A DNA stretch of 64,000 bases from Gallionella straubiae (GTDB lineage: Bacteria; Pseudomonadota; Gammaproteobacteria; Burkholderiales; Gallionellaceae): positions 744,001-808,000 of the forward strand of contig NZ_CP194331.1 in the NCBI RefSeq assembly GCF_051257895.1. The letters are read 5' to 3'. Below the pieces are notes generated by a model that had not been told where the DNA came from, searched no databases, and was given only the letters and a program-made list of their open reading frames with translations. The position numbers were made by a program, and so were the translations under genes. Positions 7,934 to 17,828 of the stretch are shown piece by piece (positions within the stretch are counted from its first letter, which is position 1; the number at the start of each line of letters is the position of its first letter).

Positions 7934-9010
7934 CTAGCTATTGACGTGAAACAAACGGCTTGTATTGCATGGTTTGCATTCAAGAAAAAATTTATTACTT
8001 TTCTTATGGGGTATTTCAACCGAGCCACAACTTGAGCATACAGACTTCAACGGGCTGTTCTTGTTGCAGTCGTTGCAGTGGAAATAGTAGTTACGCCCAA
8101 AAAGTATCGAGACATTCTCACTTGAGCAATGACTGCACACACCGCCGATCAGTCTTTCATTGACATGTGGAGCGAGGGCCGCTGTTGTTTCAACTACCGC
8201 ATCTGGCAAGCCACTCGTTTTATTCTCATGTGCATTTTTTTGAGCCTCCACCTGCAATGCGGCAATAGACGAAACCATATGAGACGTCATGCGAGAGGCA
8301 GATTGAACCATAGCCGTTTGCATTCCGGTCACTAGCTTTTCAATAGCTTTTACCCTACCCGCAAAAGCCTCTTGATATTTTGGTGGGTAATTCTCTTCCA
8401 CTCGCAAATGTAGCGGTTTGTGAGCTGCGCAAAGAAAATCAGCTATCTTGGCAAGATGCTCTGTACCCATTGGTGAAGGGGCGTCATGCATTTCCGCGAA
8501 TTCGGCGATTCGTTTTTCGATGCGTTCGGCCACTTGATCCGCCTTGCAGACCTCCGGCAAATTTCCCGAGGTTGGCCACAAAATAACGCCGCTATCAGAG
8601 ATTGCCACCTGCACGTCAAAAGCGTAGCGATCAAAAACTCCTTTGGGTTTGACGGCAAGATTCAAATAGTCGCGCATAAATCTCAATTGCAGCTTTGCCT
8701 GAATAATTGGCGAGGCCATGCCAGTAGAATCTTTCCCATACCAACGTATCCATTGGCCATCATCCTTGATTTGCACCTTACCTGCGACGCTCTTGCTTTC
8801 CACCACAACGATGCCATAACGATGCAGCACCAGGTGATCCATCTGAGCAGCGTCGCCGGCATGCTCAAGACGAATGCCGTTAAGTACAAACACATCAGGA
8901 CTGGGTGCAAAAAAACGTTTCAGATAAAACGCCATTTGCTCTTCGGCTTTTTGTCCAGCAGCAGCATATTTATCTTCTGCCACAAACGGATCTAATTCCT
9001 TTTTAATCAT
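7934..9010 (-). CDS. NERD-domain (nuclease-related) protein with C-terminal zinc ribbons, inserted in the sdh operon
   Basis: A 358-aa protein of unknown role. Residues about 15-140 look like the NERD domain: a G-x-AEEQ helix, MDHLVLHRYGIVVVESKS (D, then E-x-K of the restriction-endonuclease-like fold) and the following WxR strand. Residues about 285-355 hold paired CxxC knuckles (CSHCSSE, CNDCNK, CSSCGS, CKPCN), consistent with two zinc ribbons. It lies between sdhA (18-nt gap) and sdhB (11-nt gap), so it is probably transcribed with them. Base composition is visibly more AT-rich than the flanking sdh genes, which suggests acquisition. DNA-end or defence functions are known for some NERD proteins; here this is only a possibility. 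Confidence 0.8.
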   Translation of the reverse strand: MIKKELDPFVAEDKYAAAGQKAEEQMAFYLKRFFAPSPDVFVLNGIRLEHAGDAAQMDHLVLHRYGIVVVESKSVAGKVQIKDDGQWIRWYGKDSTGMASPIIQAKLQLRFMRDYLNLAVKPKGVFDRYAFDVQVAISDSGVILWPTSGNLPEVCKADQVAERIEKRIAEFAEMHDAPSPMGTEHLAKIADFLCAAHKPLHLRVEENYPPKYQEAFAGRVKAIEKLVTGMQTAMVQSASRMTSHMVSSIAALQVEAQKNAHENKTSGLPDAVVETTAALAPHVNERLIGGVCSHCSSENVSILFGRNYYFHCNDCNKNSPLKSVCSSCGSVEIPHKKSNKFFLECKPCNTSRLFHVNS

Positions 9011-9028
9011 CTTCTATATCCAAATGAA

Positions 9029-10792
9029 TTAGTACACTCGCGCCTTGAGCGGGAACGATTCCACCGTCAATGGTTTCAAGCGCACCGGTTTGTAGGCGAG
9101 GCGCTGGCCTTCGCTGAAGTACAGGCTGTGCTTCAGCCAGTTCTGATCGTCACGCTGCGGGAAGTCGTCGCGCGCATGGGCGCCGCGGCTCTCGGTGCGC
9201 GCCGCGGCGGCGATCATGGTCGCCTGTGCGACCTCGATCAGGTTGTCGAGCTCCAGCGCCTCGATGCGCGCGGTGTTGAACACCTTGCTCTTGTCGTGGA
9301 TTCCGGTGTGCGCGGCGCGCTCGGCGACCTGCCTGATCTGCTCCACGCCCTCGGCCAAGAGTTCCGGGAAGCGGAACACGCCGCAATGCTTCTGCATGGT
9401 CTTGCGCATCGCATCGCCGACATCGTGAACCCGCTCGCCGTCCTTCTGGTTTTCCAGCCGCGCGAGGCGCACCAGGGAATAGTCGGCGGAGCCGGCCGGC
9501 AGCAGCTTGGGGTGTGGATGGCTCTGCAAGTCCTCGATGATCTGCCGCGCCGCCTCACGCCCGAACACCAGCAGGTCGAGCAGCGAATTGCAGCCCAGCC
9601 GGTTCGCGCCGTGCACCGACACGCAGGCGCATTCGCCCGCCGCATACAGGCCGTGCACCACCTCCTCCGGCCCATGGTGATAGGGGGCGACGACCTGCCC
9701 GTGATAGTTGGTGGGGATGCCGCCCATCATGTAATGCGCGGTCGGCACGACGGGGATTGGTGCCTTCGCCGGATCGACATGCGCGAACTTCAGCGCGATG
9801 TCGCGGATGCCGGGCAGGCGCTGCTTGATCACGTCGTCGCCGATGTGGTCCACCTTGAGCAGGATATGGTTGCCGTGCGGGCCGCAGCCGCGCCCTTCCT
9901 TGATCTCGGTGGCGATCGCGCGCGACACCACGTCGCGGCTCGCGAGGTCCTTCGCGGTCGGCGCGTATCTCGGCATGAAGCGCTCGCCGTCCTTGTTCAC
10001 CAGATAGCCGCCCTCGCCGCGCACCCCTTCGGAAATCAGCACCCCCGCGCCGTACACGCCGGTGGGATGGAACTGAAAGAACTCCATGTCCTCGAGCGGA
10101 ATGCCCGCGCGCGCCGCCATGCCAAGCCCGTCGCCGGTGTTGATGTAGGCGTTGGTGCTGGACTGGAAGATGCGCCCCGCCCCGCCGGTGGCGAGCAAGG
10201 TGGCGCGTGCCTGAAAGATCATCGTCTCGCCGGTCTCGATCTCCATTGCGGTCACGCCGAGCACGTCGCCGTCCGCGTCGCGGATCAGGTCGAGCGCCAT
10301 CCACTCGATGAAGAAATGCGTGTTGGCCTTCACGTTCTGCTGATAGAGCGTGTGCAGCAAGGCATGGCCTGTGCGGTCGGCCGCCGCGCAGGCACGTTGC
10401 ACCGGCGTCTTGCCATAGTCCTGCATGTGCCCGCCGAACGGGCGCTGGTAGATCTTGCCCGAATCGAGCCGATCGAATGGCATGCCGAAGTGTTCCAGCT
10501 CGTACACCACTTCCGGTGCGGCTCGGCACATGAACTCGATGGCGTCCTGGTCGCCGAGATAATCCGATCCCTTCACCGTATCGTACATATGCCAGTGCCA
10601 GCTGTCCTTGCTGACGTTGCCCAGCGACGCGGCGATGCCGCCCTGCGCCGCGACGGTATGCGAGCGCGTCGGGAACACCTTGGACAGCACCGCCACCTTG
10701 AGTCCGGCATGCGCCAGATGCAGCGCCGCGCGCATCCCCGAGCCGCCAGCCCCGACCACCACCACGTCGAAAGTCCGTTTCGCAACCGCCAT
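9029..10792 (-). CDS. sdhA: Succinate dehydrogenase flavoprotein subunit
   Basis: Oxidises succinate to fumarate with covalent FAD. It has the Rossmann motif VVVGAGGSGMRAAL near the N-terminus, the FAD-attachment histidine in SHTVAAQGG, and the active-site segments FHPTGVYGAG and AHYMMGGIPTN. From the ATG at 10792 it is 587 aa, matching the family; longer upstream readings run into sdhD. The start overlaps the sdhD TGA by one base (TGATG). Confidence 0.97.
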   Translation of the reverse strand: MAVAKRTFDVVVVGAGGSGMRAALHLAHAGLKVAVLSKVFPTRSHTVAAQGGIAASLGNVSKDSWHWHMYDTVKGSDYLGDQDAIEFMCRAAPEVVYELEHFGMPFDRLDSGKIYQRPFGGHMQDYGKTPVQRACAAADRTGHALLHTLYQQNVKANTHFFIEWMALDLIRDADGDVLGVTAMEIETGETMIFQARATLLATGGAGRIFQSSTNAYINTGDGLGMAARAGIPLEDMEFFQFHPTGVYGAGVLISEGVRGEGGYLVNKDGERFMPRYAPTAKDLASRDVVSRAIATEIKEGRGCGPHGNHILLKVDHIGDDVIKQRLPGIRDIALKFAHVDPAKAPIPVVPTAHYMMGGIPTNYHGQVVAPYHHGPEEVVHGLYAAGECACVSVHGANRLGCNSLLDLLVFGREAARQIIEDLQSHPHPKLLPAGSADYSLVRLARLENQKDGERVHDVGDAMRKTMQKHCGVFRFPELLAEGVEQIRQVAERAAHTGIHDKSKVFNTARIEALELDNLIEVAQATMIAAAARTESRGAHARDDFPQRDDQNWLKHSLYFSEGQRLAYKPVRLKPLTVESFPLKARVY

Positions 10793-11139
10793 CACATCTC
10801 CCAAAGAATCTGCACCGCCCAGATCACGTAAAGAATCAGCACCAGTATCACCAGCACATGGATCGCCAGTCGCACCCCGGCCGGCTTCACGTAATCCATC
10901 ACGATGTCGCGCACGCCGACCCACGCGTGGTAGAACACGCTCAGCAGGAACAGCAGGGTGAAGCTGCGCATCGGCTGGCTGGAGAACAGCGCCGTCCAGG
11001 TGTCGTAATCCACATAGGGCTGCAGCAGCAGGTAGCCGGCCAGTGCCACGCTGTACACCGCCATCAGCGCTGCCGTGACGCGTTGGACCAGCCAGTCGCG
11101 CAACCCGTAATGCGCGCCCGTCACCACACGGTTCACCAT
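10792..11139 (-). CDS. sdhD: Succinate dehydrogenase membrane anchor subunit SdhD
   Basis: A 115-aa protein with three hydrophobic helices (about residues 23-45, 57-77, 90-112). It contains the HAWVGVRDIVMDYVKP segment, where the histidine is the usual heme b ligand and DY contributes to the quinone site. The ATG at 11139 lies 7 nt inside the end of sdhC, and its stop overlaps sdhA, consistent with stoichiometric co-translation. Confidence 0.93.
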   Translation of the reverse strand: MVNRVVTGAHYGLRDWLVQRVTAALMAVYSVALAGYLLLQPYVDYDTWTALFSSQPMRSFTLLFLLSVFYHAWVGVRDIVMDYVKPAGVRLAIHVLVILVLILYVIWAVQILWEM

Positions 11140-11507
11140 AGCTTCGCTCCGAGTAGAACAGTCAGCAGCAGACTCGCCGCCAGCACCACCTTGCTGCTTG
11201 CGCGCGCCTGCGCCAGTTGCACACCGTAACCCAGGTCGATCGCCAGATAGCGCAGCCCGGCGCAGAAATGATGCAGGAGCGCCCACAGCAGGCCAAGCAG
11301 CATGAGTTTTGCCAGCGGATGCGCCAGCATGTCCATAAGCCGGGTGTAAGTCTCGATGGAAAGCAGGCTGTATTGCAGCATCAGCAACAGCAGCGGCAGC
11401 GCGAGAAACAGCAATAAACCGCTGATGCGGTGGAGAATGGAGACGAAACCGGGGAGCGGCAGCTTGATGAGGTGCAAGGCGAGATGCTTCGGGCGTTGTT
11501 TGTTCAT
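11133..11507 (-). CDS. sdhC: Succinate dehydrogenase cytochrome b556 subunit SdhC
   Basis: First gene of the TCA operon. The start chosen is MNKQRPKHLALHL at 11507, preceded by AGGGA; the in-frame ATG upstream lacks this spacing. The family signature is complete: RPKHLALHLIKLPLPGFVSILHRISGLLLF (conserved S and R of the quinone site) and the heme-ligand histidine in LLHHFCAGLRYL. Three transmembrane helices, 124 aa. The 124-bp gap to divergent mdh must hold both promoters. Confidence 0.94.
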   Translation of the reverse strand: MNKQRPKHLALHLIKLPLPGFVSILHRISGLLLFLALPLLLLMLQYSLLSIETYTRLMDMLAHPLAKLMLLGLLWALLHHFCAGLRYLAIDLGYGVQLAQARASSKVVLAASLLLTVLLGAKLW

Positions 11508-11631
11508 ATTAGTCCCTGCCTGAGGCAATACCGATTTGCGTAATGCTACACCTTTTTCCGTGGCGCGAGAAAATCAAAACAATTATGATTCGGTTTTATT
11601 TGCTCTGGCTATTTGCTCATAGGAAAGAAAC

Positions 11632-12615
11632 ATGAAAGCACCCATCCGCGTCACCATCACCGGAGCAGCCGGCCAGATCGGCTATGCCACCCTGTTCCGC
11701 ATCGCCAACGGCGACATGCTGGGGCACGAGCAGCCGGTCATCCTGCAATTGCTCGACCTGCCGCAGGCGCAGACGATGCTGCAGGGCGTGATGATGGAAC
11801 TGGAGGACTGCGCCTTTCCGCTGCTGCAGCAGGTCATCATCACCGACGACCCCAAGGTCGCATTCCGGGACACCGAGATCGCCCTGCTGATCGGCGCACG
11901 GCCGCGCGGCAAAGGCATGGAACGCAAGGACCTCATCGAGGCCAACGGTGCGATCTTCTCCGAGCAGGGCAAGCTGCTCAACGAATATGCGACGCGCCAC
12001 GTCAAGGTGCTGGTGGTGGGCAATCCCGCCAACACCAACGCGCTGATCGCGATGAAAAACGCCCCCGATCTCGACCCGCGCAATTTCACCTCGATGATGC
12101 GCCTCGACCACAACCGCGCCGTCGCGCAAGTCGCGCAGAAGCTGTTCCAGCCAATCCACGACATCAAGAAGATGATCGTCTGGGGCAACCACTCCGGCAC
12201 GCAATACCCCGATCTCGACCATGCCGAAATTCGCGGCAAGCTGGTGCGTGAAATGCTGCCTGACCTGGGCTGGGTGGAAAAAGAATTCATCCCCACGGTG
12301 CAGAAGCGCGGCGCCGCGGTCATCGAGGCGCGCGGCCTGTCCAGCGCGGCAAGCGCCGCGAATGCCGCCATCTCGCATATCCACGACTGGATGCTCAGCG
12401 CGCACCATAACAACTGGGTGTCCATGGGCGTGCCGTCCGACGGCAGCTACGGAATTCCAGAAGGCGTGATTTACGGCTTTCCGGTGAGATGCAAACAGGG
12501 CGAATACCAGATCGTTCAGGATCTGCCGCTCAGCGAACAGGAACGCGAGCGCATGCAGGACAGCTACCGCGAACTGGTCGAAGAACGCGAGCACGTAAAA
12601 CACCTGCTGGGATAA
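11632..12615 (+). CDS. mdh: Malate dehydrogenase (NAD-dependent)
   Basis: Interconverts malate and oxaloacetate. It has the N-terminal Rossmann motif TGAAGQIGYATLFRIA, the acidic NAD-selecting region, the mobile-loop arginines (ARPRGKGMERKDL), the active-site LDHNRA and the catalytic histidine in WGNHSGTQYPD. At 327 aa it belongs to the cytosolic-like MDH group typical of betaproteobacteria. AGGAAAG precedes the ATG. It is divergent from the sdh-gltA-suc operon, so the TCA genes bracket a common control region. Confidence 0.97.
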   Translation: MKAPIRVTITGAAGQIGYATLFRIANGDMLGHEQPVILQLLDLPQAQTMLQGVMMELEDCAFPLLQQVIITDDPKVAFRDTEIALLIGARPRGKGMERKDLIEANGAIFSEQGKLLNEYATRHVKVLVVGNPANTNALIAMKNAPDLDPRNFTSMMRLDHNRAVAQVAQKLFQPIHDIKKMIVWGNHSGTQYPDLDHAEIRGKLVREMLPDLGWVEKEFIPTVQKRGAAVIEARGLSSAASAANAAISHIHDWMLSAHHNNWVSMGVPSDGSYGIPEGVIYGFPVRCKQGEYQIVQDLPLSEQERERMQDSYRELVEEREHVKHLLG

Positions 12616-12795
12616 GGGTTTCGGCCACAAAAAAATTTCCGGGCGGATGCAACCGAACCGGGGCATCCGCTGTCTGACCTCCCCGAAGCGCAGCAAAGCA
12701 CCCAACGATTGCGTGGAATGCGTATGCATTCGCTACGCCCTGTCCTCTGACGGGACATCATTTTTAACGGATCAAGCAACAAGGAAATCAGGAAA

Positions 12796-13014
12796 ATGGC
12801 ACTATCGATCACCGACGACTGCATCAACTGCGGCCTCTGCGAGCCGGAATGCCCGGTAGGGGCAATCTCCGAGGGCGACTACGTCTATGAAATCGACCCG
12901 AACAAATGCAACGAATGTGTGGGCTACTTCGACCAGCCGCGCTGCGTCGCCATAGGCCCGATAGATTGCTTCCTGGATGCCAACGGCAACCCGTACCGCC
13001 TGCTGCACCCGTAA
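12796..13014 (+). CDS. YfhL/Alvin-type 2[4Fe-4S] ferredoxin lacking one cluster ligand
   Basis: A 72-aa low-potential electron carrier that starts MALSITDDCINC, with AGGAAA upstream. The first motif C9-x2-C12-x2-C15-x3-C19-P is intact. The second reads C38-x2-C41-x8-C50-x3-G54-P, where the Alvin family has cysteine at position 54. The codon is GGC in place of TGC, a single-base difference. C58, four residues later, is the next cysteine. By family structure the missing residue would be the fourth ligand of the first cluster. The C-terminal tail is also shorter than in the Allochromatium protein. Placement ahead of the formate dehydrogenase genes suggests but does not prove a shared role. Confidence 0.85.
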   Translation: MALSITDDCINCGLCEPECPVGAISEGDYVYEIDPNKCNECVGYFDQPRCVAIGPIDCFLDANGNPYRLLHP

Positions 13015-13106
13015 CAGCCCTTTCAACCGACCCGATACGCCGCATTTGTGGCCAGACATGGAGATGCCCGGCCACCGGTTTTTGCATAAATCAGCAAAAG
13101 CCTTTA

Positions 13107-13135
13107 TTGACAATAATCCCTCAAAGTGGTCTGAT
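13107..13135 (+). promoter_or_regulatory. Candidate sigma70 promoter for the formate dehydrogenase operon
   Basis: A perfect TTGACA at 13107-13112 is followed after 17 nt by TCTGAT (4 of 6 with TATAAT). It lies 122 nt upstream of the fdnG start in a 243-bp gene-free stretch. No clear activator site was recognised. It is weak evidence on its own. Confidence 0.35.
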
Positions 13136-13257
13136 GACCCTACAGAGAGCCTGTGTTTTCCCATCCTGATTTAGTCTTTGCACCGTCTTGATCCTGTCTT
13201 TAGTTCGACCCTGGTTTAGTAATGTCACCCGTTACCTAAATGAAGGAGGCAGAGAAA

Positions 13258-16200
13258 ATGCAAGTCACACGAAGGCAATTCTTCAAGATATGCGCTGGCG
13301 GATTGGGCATGTCCGGCGTGGCGCTTCTGGGTTTCTCGCCAAACGAGGCACTCGCAGAGGTGCGCCAGTTCAAGCTGACGCGCACCACCGAGACCCGCAA
13401 CACCTGCCCCTATTGTTCGGTGAGCTGCGGCCTGATCATGCACAGCATGGGGGACCGGTCGAAAAATGCCGCTTCCGAGATCATCCACATCGAGGGCGAT
13501 CCCGATCATCCGGTGAACCGCGGAACGCTGTGCCCCAAGGGCGCGGCGCTAGTCGACTTCATCCACAGCCCGAACCGCCTCAAGTACCCCGAGTATCGCG
13601 CCGCCGGCTCGAACGAATGGAAGCGCATCTCCTGGGACGAGGCGTTCACCAGGGTCGCGCGGCTGCTCAAGGACGACCGCGACAAGAACTTCGTCGCGAA
13701 AAATACCGACGGCGCCACAGTCAACCGCTGGGTCAGCACCGGCTTCCTCGCGGCATCGGCGGCGAGCAGCGAAACCGGCTACATCACCCACAAACTTGTA
13801 AGGAGCCTCGGGGCTCTCGCGTTCGATAACCAGGCGCGTGTCTGACACGGACCTACGGTGGCAAGTCTTGCCCCTACGTTCGGCCGCGGCGCGATGACCA
13901 ATCACTGGGTCGACATCAAGAACGCGAATGTGGTGATGGTGATGGGCGGCAACGCCGCCGAGGCGCACCCCTGCGGCTTCAAATGGGTGACCGAGGCCAA
14001 GGCGCACAACCAGGCCAAGTTCATCGTCGTCGATCCGCGCTTCACGCGCTCGGCATCGGTGGCGGACTACTACGCCCCGCTCCGCACCGGCACGGATATC
14101 GCTTTTCTGGGCGGGGTAATCAACTACCTGCTGGCCCGGGACAAAATCCAACACGAGTACGTTAAGGCGTATACCGACGCGAGCTTCATCGTGCGCGAGG
14201 ATTACAAACACGAGGAGGGATTGTTCTCGGGCTACAACCCCGCAAAGCGCAGCTACGACAAGGCAAGCTGGATGTACGAGATGGGGCCGGATGGCTACGC
14301 CAAGGTCGATCCTGCACTCCAACATCCGCGCTGCGTGTTCAATCTGCTCAAGCAGCACTATTCCCGCTACACGCCGGAAGTCGTGAGCAACATCTGCGGC
14401 ACGCCGAAGGACCAGTTCCTCAAGGTGTGCGAGATGATCGCCACGACGGCGGTGCCGGACCGCACGCTGACCATTCTCTATGCCCTGGGCTGGACCCAGC
14501 ATTCCACGGGCTCGCAGATGATACGTACCGCGGCCATGCTGCAACTGCTGCTCGGCAACATCGGCATGGCCGGCGGCGGGGTGAACGCGCTGCGCGGCCA
14601 CTCCAACATCCAGGGGCAGACCGACCTCGGGCTGCTGTCGAACCTGCTGCCGGGCTACCTGACCCTGCCGGGCGAAAAGGAGACCGACTACCAAGCGTAC
14701 ATCGACAAGCGTACCCTCAAACCCCTGCGGCCGGGGCAGATGTCCTACTGGCAGAACTACCCCAAGTTCCACGTCAGCCTGATGAAGTCCTGGTGGGGCG
14801 ACGCGGCCACGAAGGAAAACAACTGGTGCTTCGACTGGCTGCCGAAACTCGACAAGGTGTATGACGTGTTGCAGGTGTTCGAGCTGATGGGCCAAGGCAA
14901 GATGAACGGTTATGTCTGCCAGGGCTTCAATCCGGTCGCCTCCTTCCCGAACAAGGCCAAGATCAGCGGCGCCCTCGCCAGGCTCAAGTTCCTGGTGGTG
15001 ATCGATCCGCTGGCGACCGATACCTCCGAGTTCTGGAAGAACTTCGGCGAGTTCAACGACGTGGATGCGTCGAAGATACAGACCGAAGTGATCCGGCTGC
15101 CCTCCACCTGCTTCGCCGAGGAAGATGGCTCGCTGGTCAACTCGGGCAGGTGGCTGCAGTGGCACTGGAAGGGTGCCGAGCCTCCCGGCGAAGCGAAGGC
15201 CGACCCGGAGATCATCGCCGGCATCTACCTCAAGCTGCGCGAGCTGTACAAGAAGGAAGGCGGCCCCTTCCCCGATGCGCTCCTCGGTCTCACTTGGCCC
15301 TACAAGATTCCCCACGCCCCCTCCCCCGATGAGCTGGCCAGGGAATACAACGGCAAGGTGCTGGCCGACCTCACCGATCCCAAGGACCCGACCAAGGTGA
15401 TCCTCAAGGCGGGCCAGCAGCTGGACGGCTTCGCCCAACTCAAGGACGACGGCAGCACCGCCTGCGGCTGCTGGATCTACTCCGGTGCCTGGACCGAGAA
15501 AGGCAACATGATGGCGCGGCGCGACAACTCGGACCCGAGCGGTCTGGGCAACACCCTCAACTGGGCGTTCGCCTGGCCGGCCAACCGGCGCATTCTCTAC
15601 AACCGCGCTTCCGCCGACCCCGCGGGCAAGCCATGGGATGCGAAGCGCAAGCTGATCGGCTGGGACGGCGCCAAATGGGGCGGAACCGATATCCCGGACT
15701 TCAAGGCCGACGTGCCTCCGGGCGACCCCATGAACCCCTTCATCATGAACCCGGAAGGCGTGGCGCGCCTGTTCGCCGTGGACAAGATGGCGGAAGGCCC
15801 CTTCCCCGAGCATTACGAGCCTTTCGAGACGCCCCTTGACACCAACCCGCTTCATCCCAAGGTGGTGAGCAACCCGGCGGCGCGCGTGTTCAAGGCCGAT
15901 ATGGAGGGCTTCGGCAAATCCAGGGAATTCCCCTATGCGGGCACCACCTACCGCCTCACCGAGCACTTCCACTTCTGGACCAAGCACACCAAACTGTCGT
16001 CTATCCTCCAGCCCGAGCAGTTCGTGGAGATCGGCGAGGAGCTCGCGAAGGAGAAGGGCATCAAGGCAGGCGACCGGGTGAAGGTTACCTCCAGCCGCGG
16101 CTACATCAAGGCGGTAGCGGTGGTGACCAAGCGCATCAAGCCGCTGCAAGCCAACGGCAAGACAGTCCACCACGTGGGCATTCCGATCCACTGGGGCTTC

Positions 16201-16314
16201 AAGGGCGTGGCCAAAAACGGCTACATCGCCAACACCCTGACCCCCTTCGTGGGTGACGCAAATACCCAGACGCCGGAGTTCAAGTCGTTCCTGGTCAACA
16301 TCGAGAAGGCATAG
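13258..16314 (+). CDS. fdnG: Selenocysteine-containing formate dehydrogenase-N/O alpha subunit
   Basis: Molybdopterin/tungstopterin bis-MGD enzyme that oxidises formate to CO2 on the periplasmic side. The reading frame crosses an in-frame TGA at 13843-13845 (residue 196) in the context NQARV-Sec-HGPTVASLAPTFGRG, identical in layout to E. coli FdnG, where U196 coordinates the metal. Start is the ATG at 13258, preceded by AAGGAGG 10 nt upstream; an ATG at 13240 would place the SD inside the gene. The N-terminus carries a Tat signal (TRRQFFKI). The [4Fe-4S] motif is CPYCSVSCGL to LCPKGAAL. Length 1018 aa including Sec. It heads fdnGHI-fdhE-selAB. Confidence 0.95.
13843..13880 (+). promoter_or_regulatory. 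SECIS element at the fdnG UGA codon
   Basis: Immediately after the UGA, the stretch GGTGGCAAGTCTTGCCCC forms a hairpin (GGCA / TGCC) with the apical loop AGTCT, at the spacing used by bacterial SelB. The sequence closely parallels the E. coli fdnG SECIS. SelB and tRNA-Sec are encoded downstream in the same cluster. Confidence 0.85.
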
Positions 16315-16323
16315 GAGGCGATC

Positions 16324-17199
16324 ATGACACTTCAATCCCTTGATATCCGGCGTCGTTCCGCCACCACCACCCCGCCGCCCGGCCAGCGCAAGACGCTGGA
16401 AGTGGCGAAGCTGATCGACGTCTCCAAATGCATCGGCTGCAAGGCCTGCCAGGTGGCCTGCATGGAATGGAACGACACACGCGACGCGATCGGGACCAAC
16501 ACGGGGGTTTACGACAATCCGCGCGACCTCACCGAAAGTTCGTGGACGGTGATGCGCTATACCGAACTGGAAACTGACCGTGGACTGGAATGGCTGATCC
16601 GCAAGGACGGCTGCATGCACTGTTCCCATCCGGGTTGCCTCAAATCCTGCCCCGCGCCGGGCGCCATCGTGCAGTACAGCAACGGCATCGTCGATTTCCA
16701 CGAGGAATACTGCATCGGCTGCGGCTACTGCATCACCGGCTGCCCGTTCAATATCCCGCGCATCTCCAAAAAGGACGGCAAGGCATACAAGTGCACGCTG
16801 TGCTCCGACCGCGTGGCGGTAGGGCTGGAGCCGGCCTGCGTCAAGACCTGCCCCACCGGCGCGATCGTGTTCGGCAGCAAGGAGGACATGCTCCAGCACG
16901 CCGAGGAGCGCATCGTCGATCTCAAATCGCGCGGCTACGGGAATGCCGGGCTGTACGACCCGCAGGGAGTTGGTGGCACGCATGTGATGTACGTGCTGCA
17001 GCACGCCGACCATCCGCAGCTCTACAATGGGCTGCCCAAGGACCCGCACATCAGCCCGCTGGTCAGCCTGTGGAAGGGCTTCGCCAAACCGCTGACCTCC
17101 TTGGCGATCGGGCTCGTCGCCATCGGCAGCATCTTCCACTACGTGACGAAAGGGCCGAACGAGGTTTCCGAAGACACCGAGAAGGAGCTCGAGCCATGA
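16324..17199 (+). CDS. fdnH: Formate dehydrogenase-N/O iron-sulfur beta subunit
   Basis: A 291-aa electron-transfer subunit with four [4Fe-4S] ferredoxin motifs: CIGCKACQVAC (residues about 38-48), CMHCSHPGCLKSCP, CIGCGYCITGCP and CTLCSDR to CVKTCP. A single C-terminal transmembrane helix (SLAIGLVAIGSIFHYVT) anchors it. It relays electrons from FdnG to the cytochrome b subunit. It follows fdnG by 9 nt and overlaps fdnI by 4 nt (ATGA). Confidence 0.95.
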   Translation: MTLQSLDIRRRSATTTPPPGQRKTLEVAKLIDVSKCIGCKACQVACMEWNDTRDAIGTNTGVYDNPRDLTESSWTVMRYTELETDRGLEWLIRKDGCMHCSHPGCLKSCPAPGAIVQYSNGIVDFHEEYCIGCGYCITGCPFNIPRISKKDGKAYKCTLCSDRVAVGLEPACVKTCPTGAIVFGSKEDMLQHAEERIVDLKSRGYGNAGLYDPQGVGGTHVMYVLQHADHPQLYNGLPKDPHISPLVSLWKGFAKPLTSLAIGLVAIGSIFHYVTKGPNEVSEDTEKELEP

Positions 17200-17828
17200 A
17201 ACACGATCCCGACGATGTGGTCCGCTATACTGCCGCCGAGCGCCTCAACCACTGGATGGTGGCAATAACCTTCATCCTGCTGGCGCTATCGGGCCTGGCT
17301 TTCTTCCACCCCATGTTCTATCCGCTGATCCAGCTTTTCGGCGGCGGCACCTGGACGCGCATCCTGCACCCCTTCATCGGGGTATTGATGGCGCTCTCGT
17401 TCACCTCCATGTACTTCCGCTTCTGGAAGCTGAACATCGTGACGCCCGCCGACCGTGAATGGCTGCGCCATGCCCGCGAACTGGCGGAGGGCAACGAGCA
17501 GAACATGCCGAAGGTCGGCAAGTACAACGGCGGCCAGAAAGTGCTGTTCTGGCTGCTGGTGGGCAGCATGGCGATACTGCTCGTGTCCGGCTTCGTCATG
17601 TGGCGAGCCTATTTCTCGGCGCTGTTCCCGATCGGCCTTATCCGCCTTTCCTCGCTCGCGCACGCGGCGGTCGCGGCGCTCATGATCATCCTGATCATCG
17701 GGCACACCTATCTCGCCATCTGGACCAAGGGTTCCATCCGCGCCATGACCCGTGGCACCGTCAGCCGCGCCTGGGCAAAACAGCACCATGCGCTCTGGTA
17801 TCAGGAAACGACAAGGAGCGAAAAATAA
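17196..17828 (+). CDS. fdnI: Formate dehydrogenase-N/O cytochrome b556 gamma subunit
   Basis: A 210-aa four-helix membrane protein that passes electrons to quinone. Heme-ligand histidines are expected in RLNHWMVAITF (helix 1), RILHPFIGV (helix 2) and AALMIILIIGHTYLAIW (helix 4). The start is the ATG at 17196, overlapping the end of fdnH; a longer open frame that runs back into fdnH is only an overlap. Its TAA shares a base with the fdhE ATG (TAATG). Confidence 0.93.
   Translation: MKHDPDDVVRYTAAERLNHWMVAITFILLALSGLAFFHPMFYPLIQLFGGGTWTRILHPFIGVLMALSFTSMYFRFWKLNIVTPADREWLRHARELAEGNEQNMPKVGKYNGGQKVLFWLLVGSMAILLVSGFVMWRAYFSALFPIGLIRLSSLAHAAVAALMIILIIGHTYLAIWTKGSIRAMTRGTVSRAWAKQHHALWYQETTRSEK

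Noticed and set aside
12640..12680. Rho-independent terminator after mdh
   Set aside because: GCGGATGC/GCATCCGC pair, but no T run follows and the loop is large, so I do not call it.
13549..17139. 1196-aa minus-strand open frame across fdnG and fdnH
   Set aside because: Antisense shadow of a GC-rich selenoprotein gene; composition is Gly/His/Val/Arg-rich and no start signal or family fits.
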